This document shows positions 1 through 7,879 of a stretch of DNA of 11,425 nucleotides, in pieces. The stretch spans positions 1 through 11,425 of the forward strand of contig CAMHPM010000024.1 of NCBI GenBank assembly GCA_946187025.1, written 5' to 3'. Source of the DNA: an uncultured Prevotellaceae bacterium. Its GTDB lineage: Bacteria; Bacteroidota; Bacteroidia; Bacteroidales; Bacteroidaceae. Each line of letters starts with the position of its first letter. Position 1 is the first letter of the stretch. The notes beneath the pieces are model-generated. The model had not been told where the DNA came from and did not search any database. It was given only the letters and a program-made list of their open reading frames with translations. Both the position numbers and the translations under genes were made by a program.

Positions 1-543
1 ACTATTCCGGCCTTCGGGCTCGACCAACTCATCGAACACACCTACGAGATAGTGCCCGACGTAGCCAAGGCGGCCCTGGCCGCTGCACAGAAAGTAAACG
101 ACCAAATCACGAAACGCGCGGTTGACAAAGTAATCGCCGTTGCAGCCACAAGCGCTGCCGCCATAGGTGCAACACCTATACCATTCAGCGACGCAGTTCT
201 GCTCGCACCCGTACAAATCGGCATGATTGCCAGCATAAGCAAGGTGATGAAGATAGATACCGACAAGACATTCATCACAACACTGGTATCGAGCGCCGCA
301 GGAGTGCTGGGTGCAACAATGACCGGACGTGCAGTGGCACGAGGTCTTATCAAACTGATACCCGAGGCAGGAACCATCGTAGGAGGTACGATCAGTGCCG
401 TGACTGCAAGCGTGGTGACATCGGGCATGGGATATGCCTACTACAACGCAGTGAAGATTGTGCAGGCATCGGGCGGCGACATCAATCCGCAGAGCATTGC
501 CGAGGCTTTCCGCGAACAGCTGAAGAAGACCAAGCTGAAATAA
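1..543 (+). CDS. C-terminal part of GTPase-associated DUF697 (YcjF-like) protein, 5' truncated
   Basis: The reading frame is open from base 1, so the gene begins outside the window; 180 codons and a TAA stop at 541-543 are visible. An internal GTG at 52 is not a credible start because the frame continues upstream without a stop. The visible part has a helical lead-in followed by Ala/Gly/Ile-rich segments (AATSAAAIGATPIPFSDA, then two further hydrophobic stretches around SSAAGVLGATMTGRAVARG and PEAGTIVGGTISAVTASVV). The block GATPIPFSDAVLLAPVQ is characteristic of the DUF697/YcjF domain, which often follows an Era-like GTPase domain; any GTPase domain would lie upstream and is not visible. The protein is probably associated with the inner membrane and its cellular role is unknown. 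It is convergent with the secreted-protein gene at 641-3328. Family assignment is fairly sure; fusion to a GTPase is inference. Confidence 0.8.
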   Translation, partial: TIPAFGLDQLIEHTYEIVPDVAKAALAAAQKVNDQITKRAVDKVIAVAATSAAAIGATPIPFSDAVLLAPVQIGMIASISKVMKIDTDKTFITTLVSSAAGVLGATMTGRAVARGLIKLIPEAGTIVGGTISAVTASVVTSGMGYAYYNAVKIVQASGGDINPQSIAEAFREQLKKTKLK

Positions 544-562
544 TGCCCGGCAGGCACAGCAC

Positions 563-617
563 ACATAAACAGACAAACAGGTCGCGACATGATGTCGCGA
601 CCTGTTTGCGTTTATGT
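563..617. terminator. Bidirectional terminator between convergent genes
   Basis: A perfect 16-bp stem (574-589 with 593-608, loop TGA) is extended by an outer 8-bp stem (563-570 with 610-617) across a small asymmetric internal loop. It lies 20 bp after the GTPase-like gene and 24 bp before the stop of the minus-strand secreted protein, the expected place for a shared terminator. There is no long T run on either side, so termination efficiency is uncertain. Confidence 0.72.
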
Positions 618-640
618 CGGTTACAGACCGTTGCTGACGA

Positions 641-3328
641 TTACTTCACCAGCACCTTGCGTCCACCAACAATGTTGATACCTTTCTGAAGAGCTGAAAG
701 ACGCTGACCCGCAAGGTTATATATAGCCGGAGCCGATGCGGTGCCGGTTGCAAGAGCACGGATGGCATCTGGCACGTAGGTATCAGGGTCAGGTGTCACA
801 ACCACGTCAAACTCATAGCGCTTACCATCGTATTCGACGTAGAGAGTAGTGGTATATGTGCCTGTGATGTTGATGTCATCGACTACGTATGCAGTAAATG
901 CACTCTCCTCGAAGTTGTAGTTGACGAAATAGACGAGGTCGCTTTCATCCTCGGCAACGAGCTTACCGTCGGCATTAAGTTTGAATCCGTCGAGTTCGTC
1001 GTAGAAGTAGCTGTTGTCAAGAGCTGCTGCCGGACGGTTGTTCTGGTTCAATCCATACCATGTGGCTGCATTCTCAAGTTCCTCGATCGATGCTCCGAGA
1101 GCTTCGGCCACACCTGTGAAGTCGAATTCAAGGATTGAAGACTCGTCGCCATTGCCGCGGCAGGCAAGCACCACTTCCTCCTTACCAACAGTTTCCACGT
1201 TGCTGAGGTTGGCCACCCAGGTAATGTTGAAGATATATTTTATCTTCTTGCCTGTCTTTATGTTGGCCACATAGAAGTGGATGGTGTTCTCTTCAAGTTC
1301 GGTAAAGTCGTCAGGACCATGTTTCCACCACTCTATCTGCGAGTTGAGATGTGAGAATCCGATTGGAGCCTCTGCACCCCATGCACCGTTGTAACTGTCC
1401 TTTGAAAGCCATGCACCGCCGTTGTTGCCCGAAAGCGACTGGCTGCTGAAACTTGTATCAGCCACTTTGTAGTAGATCGAGTCGCTGCCGTCGGCGGCTG
1501 TTCCCTTCACTGCCACATAGTATTCAGGACTGCTTGTTCCGATTTTCTCGATAAGGAAGTCGGCATCGAGGTCGGTCACCACATTACGTTTGTCGTCAAC
1601 CTGCTGGCCGTCTTCTATCTTATAGCGAGAGAGTGTGCGTGTGGAAGCACATAGTACAAGGTCGATGTCGATTTCGACTTCAGTCACTGTCTCACATGTC
1701 TCGAACGTATATTCAGGAGCTGGCTCCACGTAGTCGTCCTTCAGCACATAGTATGTCACTCCATCAGCCACCGATGTAGCTGCGGTGTATTCGTCGGCAG
1801 CCTCGTCGTAAGTGTAGATGGTCTTGCCCTCATCGAGGTAATCCTGTGGATTCTTCACCTCTACATACTCTGGCTCAGCCGGTGTGCTGACGAGGGTGAT
1901 GTCCATCTTGAATTCATAATACAACTTGTTCTGATATACCAGATATACCGATGCGTCGAGATGTGAGCCGCTCTCAGGAGCCGACTCGGTATAAGCAAAG
2001 TTAACATACTGGCTCGAGCCGCTGTAACCCACCTTGCATTTCATGCTGGCATCCTGCCATGCACATACGGTACCGGCCCAGTCCATGTAGAATCCGTCGG
2101 ACGATGTAAGGGCGTCGGTCAGTTCGCCTGTCTCCGGGTCGGCTGTGGCCATGTAGATGAGGTCGGCGGCAGTCGTACCCTCAGGGAATGCGGCGAGAAT
2201 GGTTGCCATGTCGATTGTGTAGCGCTGTTTTGCCATCGATGCAGCATAGTTCTCTGCACTGCTGTTGTCGGTTGAGTATTCATATTTGAATACCTGCTCG
2301 CCCACTTTTGTCATGGTCGATGGTGCAACAATCACATGGTCGGTGATGTTGAGGTTCACCTTTATGACGTATGCCTTGCCATCTTTCAGCAGATAGAAGT
2401 TGGCATAGTAGTGGTCGCCCGACTTCAATGCTCCTGCTTGCTGGTAGAGCGAGAACTTCAGCTTGCCCTCTGCATACGACATCTTGTTTACGTAGAACTT
2501 GGTGTAGGCCACGTCTGTGCCATTAACACACTGCGGACTTTCATCGCCTGTGGTGTCGTCGATCAACGAAACCAGCTGGAATGCCGGAGCTGTGTAGTCG
2601 GCAGCGAGAGCCACGGTGTCGGCCTTGCTGTCGGTTTCCTTGTCGTACGACTCGGCATGTATGATGAATCCGAAGAGTGTAGAGAGTTCTTCCTCGCTAT
2701 ATCCCAGCAGCGATGCAGCATCGGCTACATCCACCTCGAGGTCGTCGGCTGCCGTGCTGGTGCGGGCATCCTGAGTCACATTCACTTCGATGGTCTTCAC
2801 CGTCTGCAAATCTGCAAGCACACGAGTTGAAACGACAGGCGTTGCCACGACATTGAGAGTGATGTAGAAATCGACTTTCGACTCACCATAAGTCAATACG
2901 AAGTGTGCTACCGGACTATCTCCGCCATGGAGCACTCCAGGGTACTGACCTACCTGGAAACCAATCTGGTCGTCGGCCTCTGAGTAGAAGAGGTCGGCAT
3001 ACCACGCTGCTTCGCCCGAGCTCCATGTAGTGCGTGAACCATCTGCCTTCATCCAGAAACCAACGGTGTTGGTGCTGTATTCGGTCGATGACTCGCCTTC
3101 ACCATATTCGAGTGAAAGGACGGCAGTACGATCAACCAATGCTGCAAAGAGCGTTGCAGTATCGGTGGTAAGAGCCTCGGCAACCTCGGACAGGCTGAAC
3201 GTCACATTCTGAGTAGCATAACCATTCTGAGGATACTGCTCGGTGCCACCCTTGAAATCGGTTGCAAACACCTGAGTCGCAAACATTGCGGCAACCAGTG
3301 TCAAAACAAAAGTAACTGTTTTCTTCAT
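641..3328 (-). CDS. Secreted modular protein with about five DUF4859-like modules and a Bacteroidales C-terminal tail
   Basis: This 895-residue protein starts at the ATG at 3326-3328 with a Sec signal peptide (MKKTVTFVLTLVAAMFATQVFA, written here only to mark residues 1-22) and no lipobox cysteine. The mature protein divides into five weakly similar modules at about residues 40-162, 175-330, 345-482, 545-706 and 715-846. Recurring features are a helix like VAEAL.....EL or AASLLGYSEEEL, a G-F-W/Y/K-M/L...G block, and a closing beta strand such as YYEFKMDITLV or KYIFNITWVA. This pattern resembles DUF4859 domains. An acidic Tyr-rich insert lies at about 487-540. The C-terminus, residues 868-895, has IYNLAGQR and GINIVGG.KVLVK, like the sorting or anchoring tails of Bacteroidales secreted proteins. 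It has its own promoter (3419-3449) and is separated from udk by a terminator. No catalytic motif was seen; a surface binding or structural role is a guess. Confidence 0.82.
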   Translation of the reverse strand: MKKTVTFVLTLVAAMFATQVFATDFKGGTEQYPQNGYATQNVTFSLSEVAEALTTDTATLFAALVDRTAVLSLEYGEGESSTEYSTNTVGFWMKADGSRTTWSSGEAAWYADLFYSEADDQIGFQVGQYPGVLHGGDSPVAHFVLTYGESKVDFYITLNVVATPVVSTRVLADLQTVKTIEVNVTQDARTSTAADDLEVDVADAASLLGYSEEELSTLFGFIIHAESYDKETDSKADTVALAADYTAPAFQLVSLIDDTTGDESPQCVNGTDVAYTKFYVNKMSYAEGKLKFSLYQQAGALKSGDHYYANFYLLKDGKAYVIKVNLNITDHVIVAPSTMTKVGEQVFKYEYSTDNSSAENYAASMAKQRYTIDMATILAAFPEGTTAADLIYMATADPETGELTDALTSSDGFYMDWAGTVCAWQDASMKCKVGYSGSSQYVNFAYTESAPESGSHLDASVYLVYQNKLYYEFKMDITLVSTPAEPEYVEVKNPQDYLDEGKTIYTYDEAADEYTAATSVADGVTYYVLKDDYVEPAPEYTFETCETVTEVEIDIDLVLCASTRTLSRYKIEDGQQVDDKRNVVTDLDADFLIEKIGTSSPEYYVAVKGTAADGSDSIYYKVADTSFSSQSLSGNNGGAWLSKDSYNGAWGAEAPIGFSHLNSQIEWWKHGPDDFTELEENTIHFYVANIKTGKKIKYIFNITWVANLSNVETVGKEEVVLACRGNGDESSILEFDFTGVAEALGASIEELENAATWYGLNQNNRPAAALDNSYFYDELDGFKLNADGKLVAEDESDLVYFVNYNFEESAFTAYVVDDINITGTYTTTLYVEYDGKRYEFDVVVTPDPDTYVPDAIRALATGTASAPAIYNLAGQRLSALQKGINIVGGRKVLVK

Positions 3329-3418
3329 AGAGTAAATAGTTTATGTTAATTAATATTGAAATATTGTTTACGTCTGCAATGATATATACTGAGGATTCAA
3401 CGGGCATTTAGCCTGCCC

Positions 3419-3449
3419 CAAAGTTACGACAAAGATTTTATATGACAAA
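3419..3449 (-). promoter_or_regulatory. Bacteroidota-type promoter of the secreted DUF4859-like protein gene
   Basis: On the minus strand a -33 TTTG (3449-3446) is followed after 19 nt by a -7 TAACTTTG (3426-3419), matching the Bacteroidota consensus TTTG-N19-21-TAnnTTTG. Predicted transcription starts near 3412, giving a leader of about 84 nt before the ATG at 3328. The leader is AT-rich and has no Shine-Dalgarno site, which is normal in this phylum. Confidence 0.72.
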
Positions 3450-3514
3450 ACATTTACGGCTTTTTCTGTATTGCAGGTATCTAAAAAAAACATTTACGAC
3501 ACAATGCCGGCCAC

Positions 3515-3562
3515 TGAAAATGAAAACGACTGCGCACTCTCGGGCTTGAGAGTGCGCAGTCG
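3515..3562 (-). terminator. Intrinsic terminator at the end of the ABC-thioredoxin-udk operon
   Basis: A 15-bp perfect stem (3527-3541 with 3548-3562) closes a 6-nt loop. On the minus strand it is followed by a T-rich tail, TTTTCATTTTC (3526-3516). It begins 44 bp downstream of the udk stop and ends well before the promoter of the next gene, so it probably ends the six-gene operon. Its two arms are also two units of a 22-bp repeat family described separately. Confidence 0.77.
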
Positions 3563-3583
3563 CAGTGCCGTGAGTGCGAAGTC
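3528..3583. repeat. Three units of a 22-bp repeat with palindromic core, downstream of udk
   Basis: Three 12-bp cores begin at 3528 (GACTGCGCACTC), 3550 (GAGTGCGCAGTC) and 3572 (GAGTGCGAAGTC), exactly 22 bp apart. They match the cores of the array at 10864-10973; the middle 22-bp unit (3549-3570) matches bases 10909-10930 at 18 of 22 positions. The first two units make up the terminator hairpin. Confidence 0.65.
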
Positions 3584-3605
3584 GTGAAAAGCTGTATGCA
3601 AAGTA

Positions 3606-4247
3606 TCACTTACCCTGCGCGCGCTTCACCTCGCTGAGTTCGCGCAACTGGCCAATGATGTATTTGCGCAACATCACTATGGCCTGTTCGTTATGTCCGC
3701 CATTAGGAATGATGATGTCGGCATATTGCTTGGTAGGCTCGATAAACTCGTCGTGCATCGGTTTCAGCACATTGCGATATTTGTTTACAAGCATGTCGAG
3801 CGGATGTCCGCGCTCTGCCATATCGCGCACAATCACACGCAACAGACGCTCGTCGGCTCCTGCATCGACAAATATCTTGAGGTCCATCTGGTCGCGCAGG
3901 CTTTTGTCGTACAGGCTCATTATACCTTCGACAATAATCACATCCTTCGGCTCGACATGCACCGTCTCGCTCAGGCGCGTACACGTGATATAAGAATAGG
4001 TAGGTTGCTCGATGGCGCGTCCGGCCTTCAGCTCTTCAATCTGATGCGACAGCAAAGTCCAGTCGAAGGCATTAGGATGGTCGAAGTTGGTCTGTTTGCG
4101 CACTTCGAGCGGAAGGTCGCTCTGGTCGTTGTAATACGAGTCCTGTGGAATGACAGCCACACTACCCTCGGGCAGTGCCTCTATGATTTTGTTTACCACG
4201 GTGGTCTTTCCGCTGCCTGTACCACCTGCTATTCCTATTATAAGCAT
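3606..4247 (-). CDS. udk: Uridine kinase
   Basis: This 213-residue enzyme phosphorylates uridine and cytidine to UMP and CMP with a nucleoside triphosphate, in the cytosolic pyrimidine salvage pathway; the length is normal for the family. A Walker A motif GGTGSGKTT occupies residues 8-16. The family motif QDSYY (35-39) supplies the catalytic Asp36, NFDHPNAFD (54-62) is the substrate-region signature, VEGI (107-110) follows the central strand, and RDMAERG (141-147) with YADIIIPNGG (175-184) completes the uridine kinase pattern. The ATG at 4245-4247 is chosen because Walker A then sits at its usual distance. The open frame runs upstream to 4385 but overlaps the esterase gene and encodes nothing conserved. 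It is the last gene of the operon, 58 nt after the esterase stop, and ends at TGA 3606-3608 shortly before a strong terminator. Confidence 0.95.
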   Translation of the reverse strand: MLIIGIAGGTGSGKTTVVNKIIEALPEGSVAVIPQDSYYNDQSDLPLEVRKQTNFDHPNAFDWTLLSHQIEELKAGRAIEQPTYSYITCTRLSETVHVEPKDVIIVEGIMSLYDKSLRDQMDLKIFVDAGADERLLRVIVRDMAERGHPLDMLVNKYRNVLKPMHDEFIEPTKQYADIIIPNGGHNEQAIVMLRKYIIGQLRELSEVKRAQGK

Positions 4248-4274
4248 ATTGATTGAGGTATTTATTGAGGTTAT

Positions 4275-4286
4275 CTGAATATTCAG
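4275..4286. other. Perfect 12-bp palindrome between esterase and udk
   Basis: CTGAATATTCAG lies in the 58-nt gap, 28 bp before the udk start. Beside it, ATTGAGGT occurs twice (4251-4258 and 4264-4271). No TAnnTTTG promoter element is visible in the gap, so this may be an operator, a processing site, or chance. Confidence 0.3.
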
Positions 4287-4305
4287 GAATGGGTTACAAA
4301 AGGCA

Positions 4306-4881
4306 TCAAAGCCCGAGCATCTGCTTGGCAAGCGGCACCACAGCCTGACGCAAAGCCTTCTCGTTGAGATGATGTTCGCCGTCAAATCGCTGAGCGTTCT
4401 TATAGTGCTTCTTGAAGAGGTCGTAGGTATTCACCGTCGTGTCGTGGATGCCGAACAGCCCGTAGGTATTCTCACGGTCGAAGTCGGTGATACCCTTAAA
4501 CTGCTGGCGCTCCATCTGGTTGTGGTGCTGTATGATGTCTTTCGTTATCTTGAATGTCTTCTGTCCGTCCTTGCGGCCGTTGAGGAACTTATGTTCGCCC
4601 GTCTTCAGCACCTTCGACATGGTTGACATGTTGAACGCCGGGTTGACAAGAATCTTCTTGTAGCCGTACATCTGCTGTGCATACATGGCTCCCATCGATG
4701 TGCCGATGATGAGGTCGGGCTTTTCCTGTTCGCACAATTGCTTGAGATAAGGCAGGGCCTCAACCGGGTCAACCGGAATGTCGGGCGATACGACCTCGAC
4801 TTCGGGCATGAGTTTGCGCAGGAACTCGGCTGTGCCTGTTGCGCCCGACGAGGCAAATCCGTGGAAATAGAGTATCTTCAT
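4306..4881 (-). CDS. YqiA/UPF0227-like alpha/beta-hydrolase esterase
   Basis: This 191-residue cytosolic protein has the short alpha/beta-hydrolase plan of the YqiA/UPF0227 family. YFHGFASSG at residues 5-13 forms the oxyanion region. The nucleophile elbow is GTSMGA (60-65) with Ser62; the likely acid is Asp147 in FGIHDTTV and the likely base His170 or His171 in GEHHLNE. There is no signal peptide. E. coli YqiA acts on short acyl esters such as palmitoyl-CoA and p-nitrophenyl esters; the substrate here cannot be told. The start codon overlaps the stop of the upstream thioredoxin gene as ATGA (4878-4881), indicating translational coupling in the same transcript. The long insert around residues 85-135, rich in Lys and His, is the cap region over the active site. 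Confidence 0.85.
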   Translation of the reverse strand: MKILYFHGFASSGATGTAEFLRKLMPEVEVVSPDIPVDPVEALPYLKQLCEQEKPDLIIGTSMGAMYAQQMYGYKKILVNPAFNMSTMSKVLKTGEHKFLNGRKDGQKTFKITKDIIQHHNQMERQQFKGITDFDRENTYGLFGIHDTTVNTYDLFKKHYKNAQRFDGEHHLNEKALRQAVVPLAKQMLGL

Positions 4882-6305
4882 TTGCTTAAATCTGCTTTGA
4901 TGACATCGTTGCCTGGATAGCCTATGTAGTGGTTGACAATGTTTCCATTGCTATCGACAGTGACGTATGTCGGAATACTTTGGCTTTCAAACTGGTTGAG
5001 CAGTGTAGAGTACTGATCGTCGGTCACGTAGTAGTGGTCGCCGTGGATGTCGGGGATGGTGAGTTCCCATGCACGCTTCGGGCTCGACGAACTTGTGATG
5101 TAGATGAAGTTGGCCTTACCGTTCAGTTCGGCTTTCACCGGCTTGATGGTCTCCATGGCAGCACGGCATGGTCCGCACCATGTGGCCCAGAAATCGACAA
5201 GCAGCGGTTTGCCCTTGTATGGGGCAATAAGTGCCTTGAACACATCCTCGCCTTTAAGTCCGGCATCGATGCTGCATACCTTATAGCCTTTGCTTTGCTT
5301 TGCGGCCTCTATACGTGCCTTCAAGTCGTCGTTGTAGCGTAACACAATCGGAGCAAGCTCAGGACATTCACTCTTCAGAGATGCTATCTCGTCGTCGGTA
5401 AGCAGGTTGTAATCACTGACCGACGAAGCATACTTCAGTGCCTTCCTGATTGGTGCCACCGATGCCGGTGTACTGAGTTCCTGACCGGCATAGTTGCCAA
5501 ACAAGTTTGACGTAGCAACTGCCTGTGCCAGATGCATCGTGTAGAAGAACGCAGGAGATGCAAAAGGTTGGAAGGAGGTGAGATAGCCATAGTAGCCCTC
5601 CGGCTGCTTGAAAGGTGTGTCGGTGTCGTTTGCCACCATCAGTGTTGTGTTGTAGAGCAAGGTCTTTATCACAATCTGATACTTGTATGTGGCCTTCACA
5701 TATTCTTTGTATGCTCCACACAAGCGCTTGTCGGCATCAACCTTGCGTGCTGCATCGTCGTAGAGCTGCAACACACGGTCGCGATACTGCATCACAGTCA
5801 TGCCTTTCAGGCTCTTGATGCCTTCGTCGCCCTGTATCGGCTTCAAGATGTCAACAGGTTCAAACTCGCGCGAATAGCGCACGAGGTCGGTGTTGAAGTC
5901 GCCGATACTGCCTGTAAACTCGAATGCTGGACGCTTGGCTTTTGCCACTCCGACGAGTTCGGGAGTAATCGTAAGCCCCATCTCATCGGCAGGAACTGCA
6001 ACAAACGTGATTACCGTATCGGCCCAGTGCATATCCACCCGGTCGGTGTAGAGGGTTCGCAGTTCGGCCGTGAACGTACCGTCGGCAGCTATCGGTGCAA
6101 CGACCGAATCGCGGTCGTTTGACACAAACACGGTGTATGTGAACAACACCAGCGCAGGTCCGTCGGCTGCCTTATAGCCCTTTACCTTGCCCTTGACTAC
6201 AGTTGGTGATGTGGAATACTTTATTTGAGGCAACTCCCCTAACCTGTCTTTGGCATTGAGGCCGAGGCTGGCCAAGAGAGCGATAACAAGAAAAATATGT
6301 TTCAT
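4878..6305 (-). CDS. Exported TlpA-like thioredoxin-fold protein, paralogue 1 of 3
   Basis: The protein has 475 residues if started at the ATG at 6303-6305, which gives a compact signal peptide (MKHIFLVIALLASLGLNA). A second ATG 15 nt upstream, at 6320, would add LNVT before it. It is probably exported to the periplasm or surface and lacks a lipobox. Residues about 25-120 form a beta-rich N-terminal domain of the DUF4369 type often found before thioredoxin domains in Bacteroidota. Residues about 130-345 are mainly helical. A thioredoxin domain (about 350-475) has VDFWATWCGPC with Cys377 and Cys380, and cis-Pro445 in SIPTYV. It should reduce or isomerise disulfides on exported proteins, or serve in cytochrome maturation; the partner is unknown. 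An additional Cys314 (SECPEL) is conserved in all three paralogues. The 99-nt gap from paralogue 2 contains no recognisable promoter, and the stop overlaps the esterase start. Confidence 0.87.
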   Translation of the reverse strand: MKHIFLVIALLASLGLNAKDRLGELPQIKYSTSPTVVKGKVKGYKAADGPALVLFTYTVFVSNDRDSVVAPIAADGTFTAELRTLYTDRVDMHWADTVITFVAVPADEMGLTITPELVGVAKAKRPAFEFTGSIGDFNTDLVRYSREFEPVDILKPIQGDEGIKSLKGMTVMQYRDRVLQLYDDAARKVDADKRLCGAYKEYVKATYKYQIVIKTLLYNTTLMVANDTDTPFKQPEGYYGYLTSFQPFASPAFFYTMHLAQAVATSNLFGNYAGQELSTPASVAPIRKALKYASSVSDYNLLTDDEIASLKSECPELAPIVLRYNDDLKARIEAAKQSKGYKVCSIDAGLKGEDVFKALIAPYKGKPLLVDFWATWCGPCRAAMETIKPVKAELNGKANFIYITSSSSPKRAWELTIPDIHGDHYYVTDDQYSTLLNQFESQSIPTYVTVDSNGNIVNHYIGYPGNDVIKADLSK

Positions 6306-6404
6306 CGTTACATTTAGCATTTAACTATTTGCAATTTATTCGACTTACTGTCAACGACTTGCCATCTACTATATTTACGGTTTAGCCAATGTCGTGCAGC
6401 AAGC

Positions 6405-7859
6405 CTATTTGCTGAGCTCCTCCTTTATGGTATCGTTGCCAGGATATCCGATGTGTTTGGCCACGATATTTCCATCCTTGTCAACCACCACGTAAGTAGG
6501 TATGCCCTGGCTTTCAAACTGCTTGAGCAGTGCTGAATATTGCTCGGCAGTGACATAGTAGTGGTCGCCGTGGATGTCGGGTATCTGTGCTTCCCATGCG
6601 TCCTTCGGGCTGGTAGGTCCGGTGAGGTAGATGAAGTTAGCCTTGCCCTTCAGTTCCTCCTTCAGCGGCAGTATGGTCTTCATTGCAGCCTTGCATGGTC
6701 CGCACCATGTAGCCCAGAAGTCAACCAAAAGCGGTTTGCCCTTGTATGGAGCGATGAGTGCCTTGAAGATGGCCTCGCCTTCGAGCGATGGGTCGAAGTC
6801 CTTGACGAAGAATTGTGGGTTCCTGCGGCTCTCTTCGAGATGTGCCACGACTGCTTCATTCTTTTTCAGCACAATCTCCTTCAGCTCCGGACACTTGGCA
6901 TTAAGTTCGGCCAACTGCTCGTCTTTGAGTGGAATGCCGTCTCTCACCTTGCTCATGAGTGTGCTTCCAACCTTCAGCTGTTCACACGCTTTTGGGGTGT
7001 CAAACGGCCTGCCGATAGTGGCATTGCCCATAGAGGAAGCGAGTGTCAACATATAGGATGCGGTGGGAAAAGCATACATCATGCCGTTATCAGCAAATGG
7101 CTGCCATTCTTCTATCTCGGCAAAGTAGCCGTCGGGCAGTGCTATTGCTGTTTTAGTAGTTGCCTGCTTTATGCGTGGGAACGTATAGAGATTGTAGAGC
7201 ACCCTGTACTGATATGTTGAGTTCACATATTGCTTGAAAGCACCCGACTGACGTTTGTCGGCATTGAGGGCCTTCGTTGCATTCTGATACGCAGTGAGCA
7301 GACTGGCCTTATATTGCTCCAAGGTAAGGGTCTTGGCCAGTTCTGATGCAGCATCACCTGTTAATGATGCAAACGGTTTTGACGAATCATACTCGCCGGC
7401 ATACTGCACGAAGTCGGTATTGAAGTCGGCCAGGCTCCCGCCAAACGTGACTGCAGGTTTCTTGGCTTTCTCGTCGTTGAGCAGCTTCATATCGATGGTA
7501 ATGGTGGTTTCCTCGCCTGGCACGAGCAGGAACACGAATGTTCTGTCGCGGAACGTCAGTTTGAAACGGTCGGTATAGTAGTTTTTCACCTTAAATTCAA
7601 ATGTGGCATCGCCAGGTTTGTCGGGCGATGTAGCCGAAATACGTGCTACACTTGCTTGTTGGTAGTTCTGCACCAACTGTCCATAATATTCATAAGTCAC
7701 ATTCTCGGGTTCCGTTGTAGTGTAGTTCTTTATCACACCTTTCACCGTGGCAGGAGCGGTGCTATATACAATATCTGGAATCACCAACAGGCGGTCTTTG
7801 GCTTCAAGGTTTATGCCCAGCATTAAGGCTGCAAGCATGATTACGAGTCTTTGTTTCAT
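6405..7859 (-). CDS. Exported TlpA-like thioredoxin-fold protein, paralogue 2 of 3
   Basis: This 484-residue protein begins at the ATG at 7857-7859 with signal peptide MKQRLVIMLAALMLGINLEA; no lipobox cysteine is present. Domain order is the same as in its neighbours: beta-rich N-domain (about 24-125), helical middle (about 135-350), thioredoxin domain (about 355-484). The active site is WCGPC (Cys386, Cys389), followed by KAAMKTILPLKEEL where paralogues 1 and 3 both have RAAMETIKPVK. Cis-Pro454 is in GIPTYV. Cys323 (AKCPEL) is the conserved extra cysteine. C-terminal landmarks are IHGDHYYVT and HIGYPGND. The N-domain is close to paralogue 1 (KDRL..IP.I.YST.P..VKG in both), so these two are the nearest pair by descent. 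It starts 20 nt after paralogue 3 and shares its transcript. Disulfide reductase or isomerase activity is inferred from the fold; the substrate is unknown. Confidence 0.87.
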   Translation of the reverse strand: MKQRLVIMLAALMLGINLEAKDRLLVIPDIVYSTAPATVKGVIKNYTTTEPENVTYEYYGQLVQNYQQASVARISATSPDKPGDATFEFKVKNYYTDRFKLTFRDRTFVFLLVPGEETTITIDMKLLNDEKAKKPAVTFGGSLADFNTDFVQYAGEYDSSKPFASLTGDAASELAKTLTLEQYKASLLTAYQNATKALNADKRQSGAFKQYVNSTYQYRVLYNLYTFPRIKQATTKTAIALPDGYFAEIEEWQPFADNGMMYAFPTASYMLTLASSMGNATIGRPFDTPKACEQLKVGSTLMSKVRDGIPLKDEQLAELNAKCPELKEIVLKKNEAVVAHLEESRRNPQFFVKDFDPSLEGEAIFKALIAPYKGKPLLVDFWATWCGPCKAAMKTILPLKEELKGKANFIYLTGPTSPKDAWEAQIPDIHGDHYYVTAEQYSALLKQFESQGIPTYVVVDKDGNIVAKHIGYPGNDTIKEELSK

Positions 7860-7879
7860 AGTGTATGGTTGTTATGTTA

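Noticed and set aside
4248..4385. N-terminal extension of uridine kinase
   Set aside because: It overlaps the esterase gene and lacks conserved sequence; the internal ATG at 4247 places Walker A correctly.
5532..6122. 196-codon plus-strand open frame
   Set aside because: It is a shadow of the minus-strand thioredoxin gene, with Cys- and His-rich low-information product.
6306..6404. Internal promoter between thioredoxin paralogues 2 and 1
   Set aside because: The 99-nt gap contains TAAATTGC but no TAnnTTTG and no TTTG at a suitable distance.
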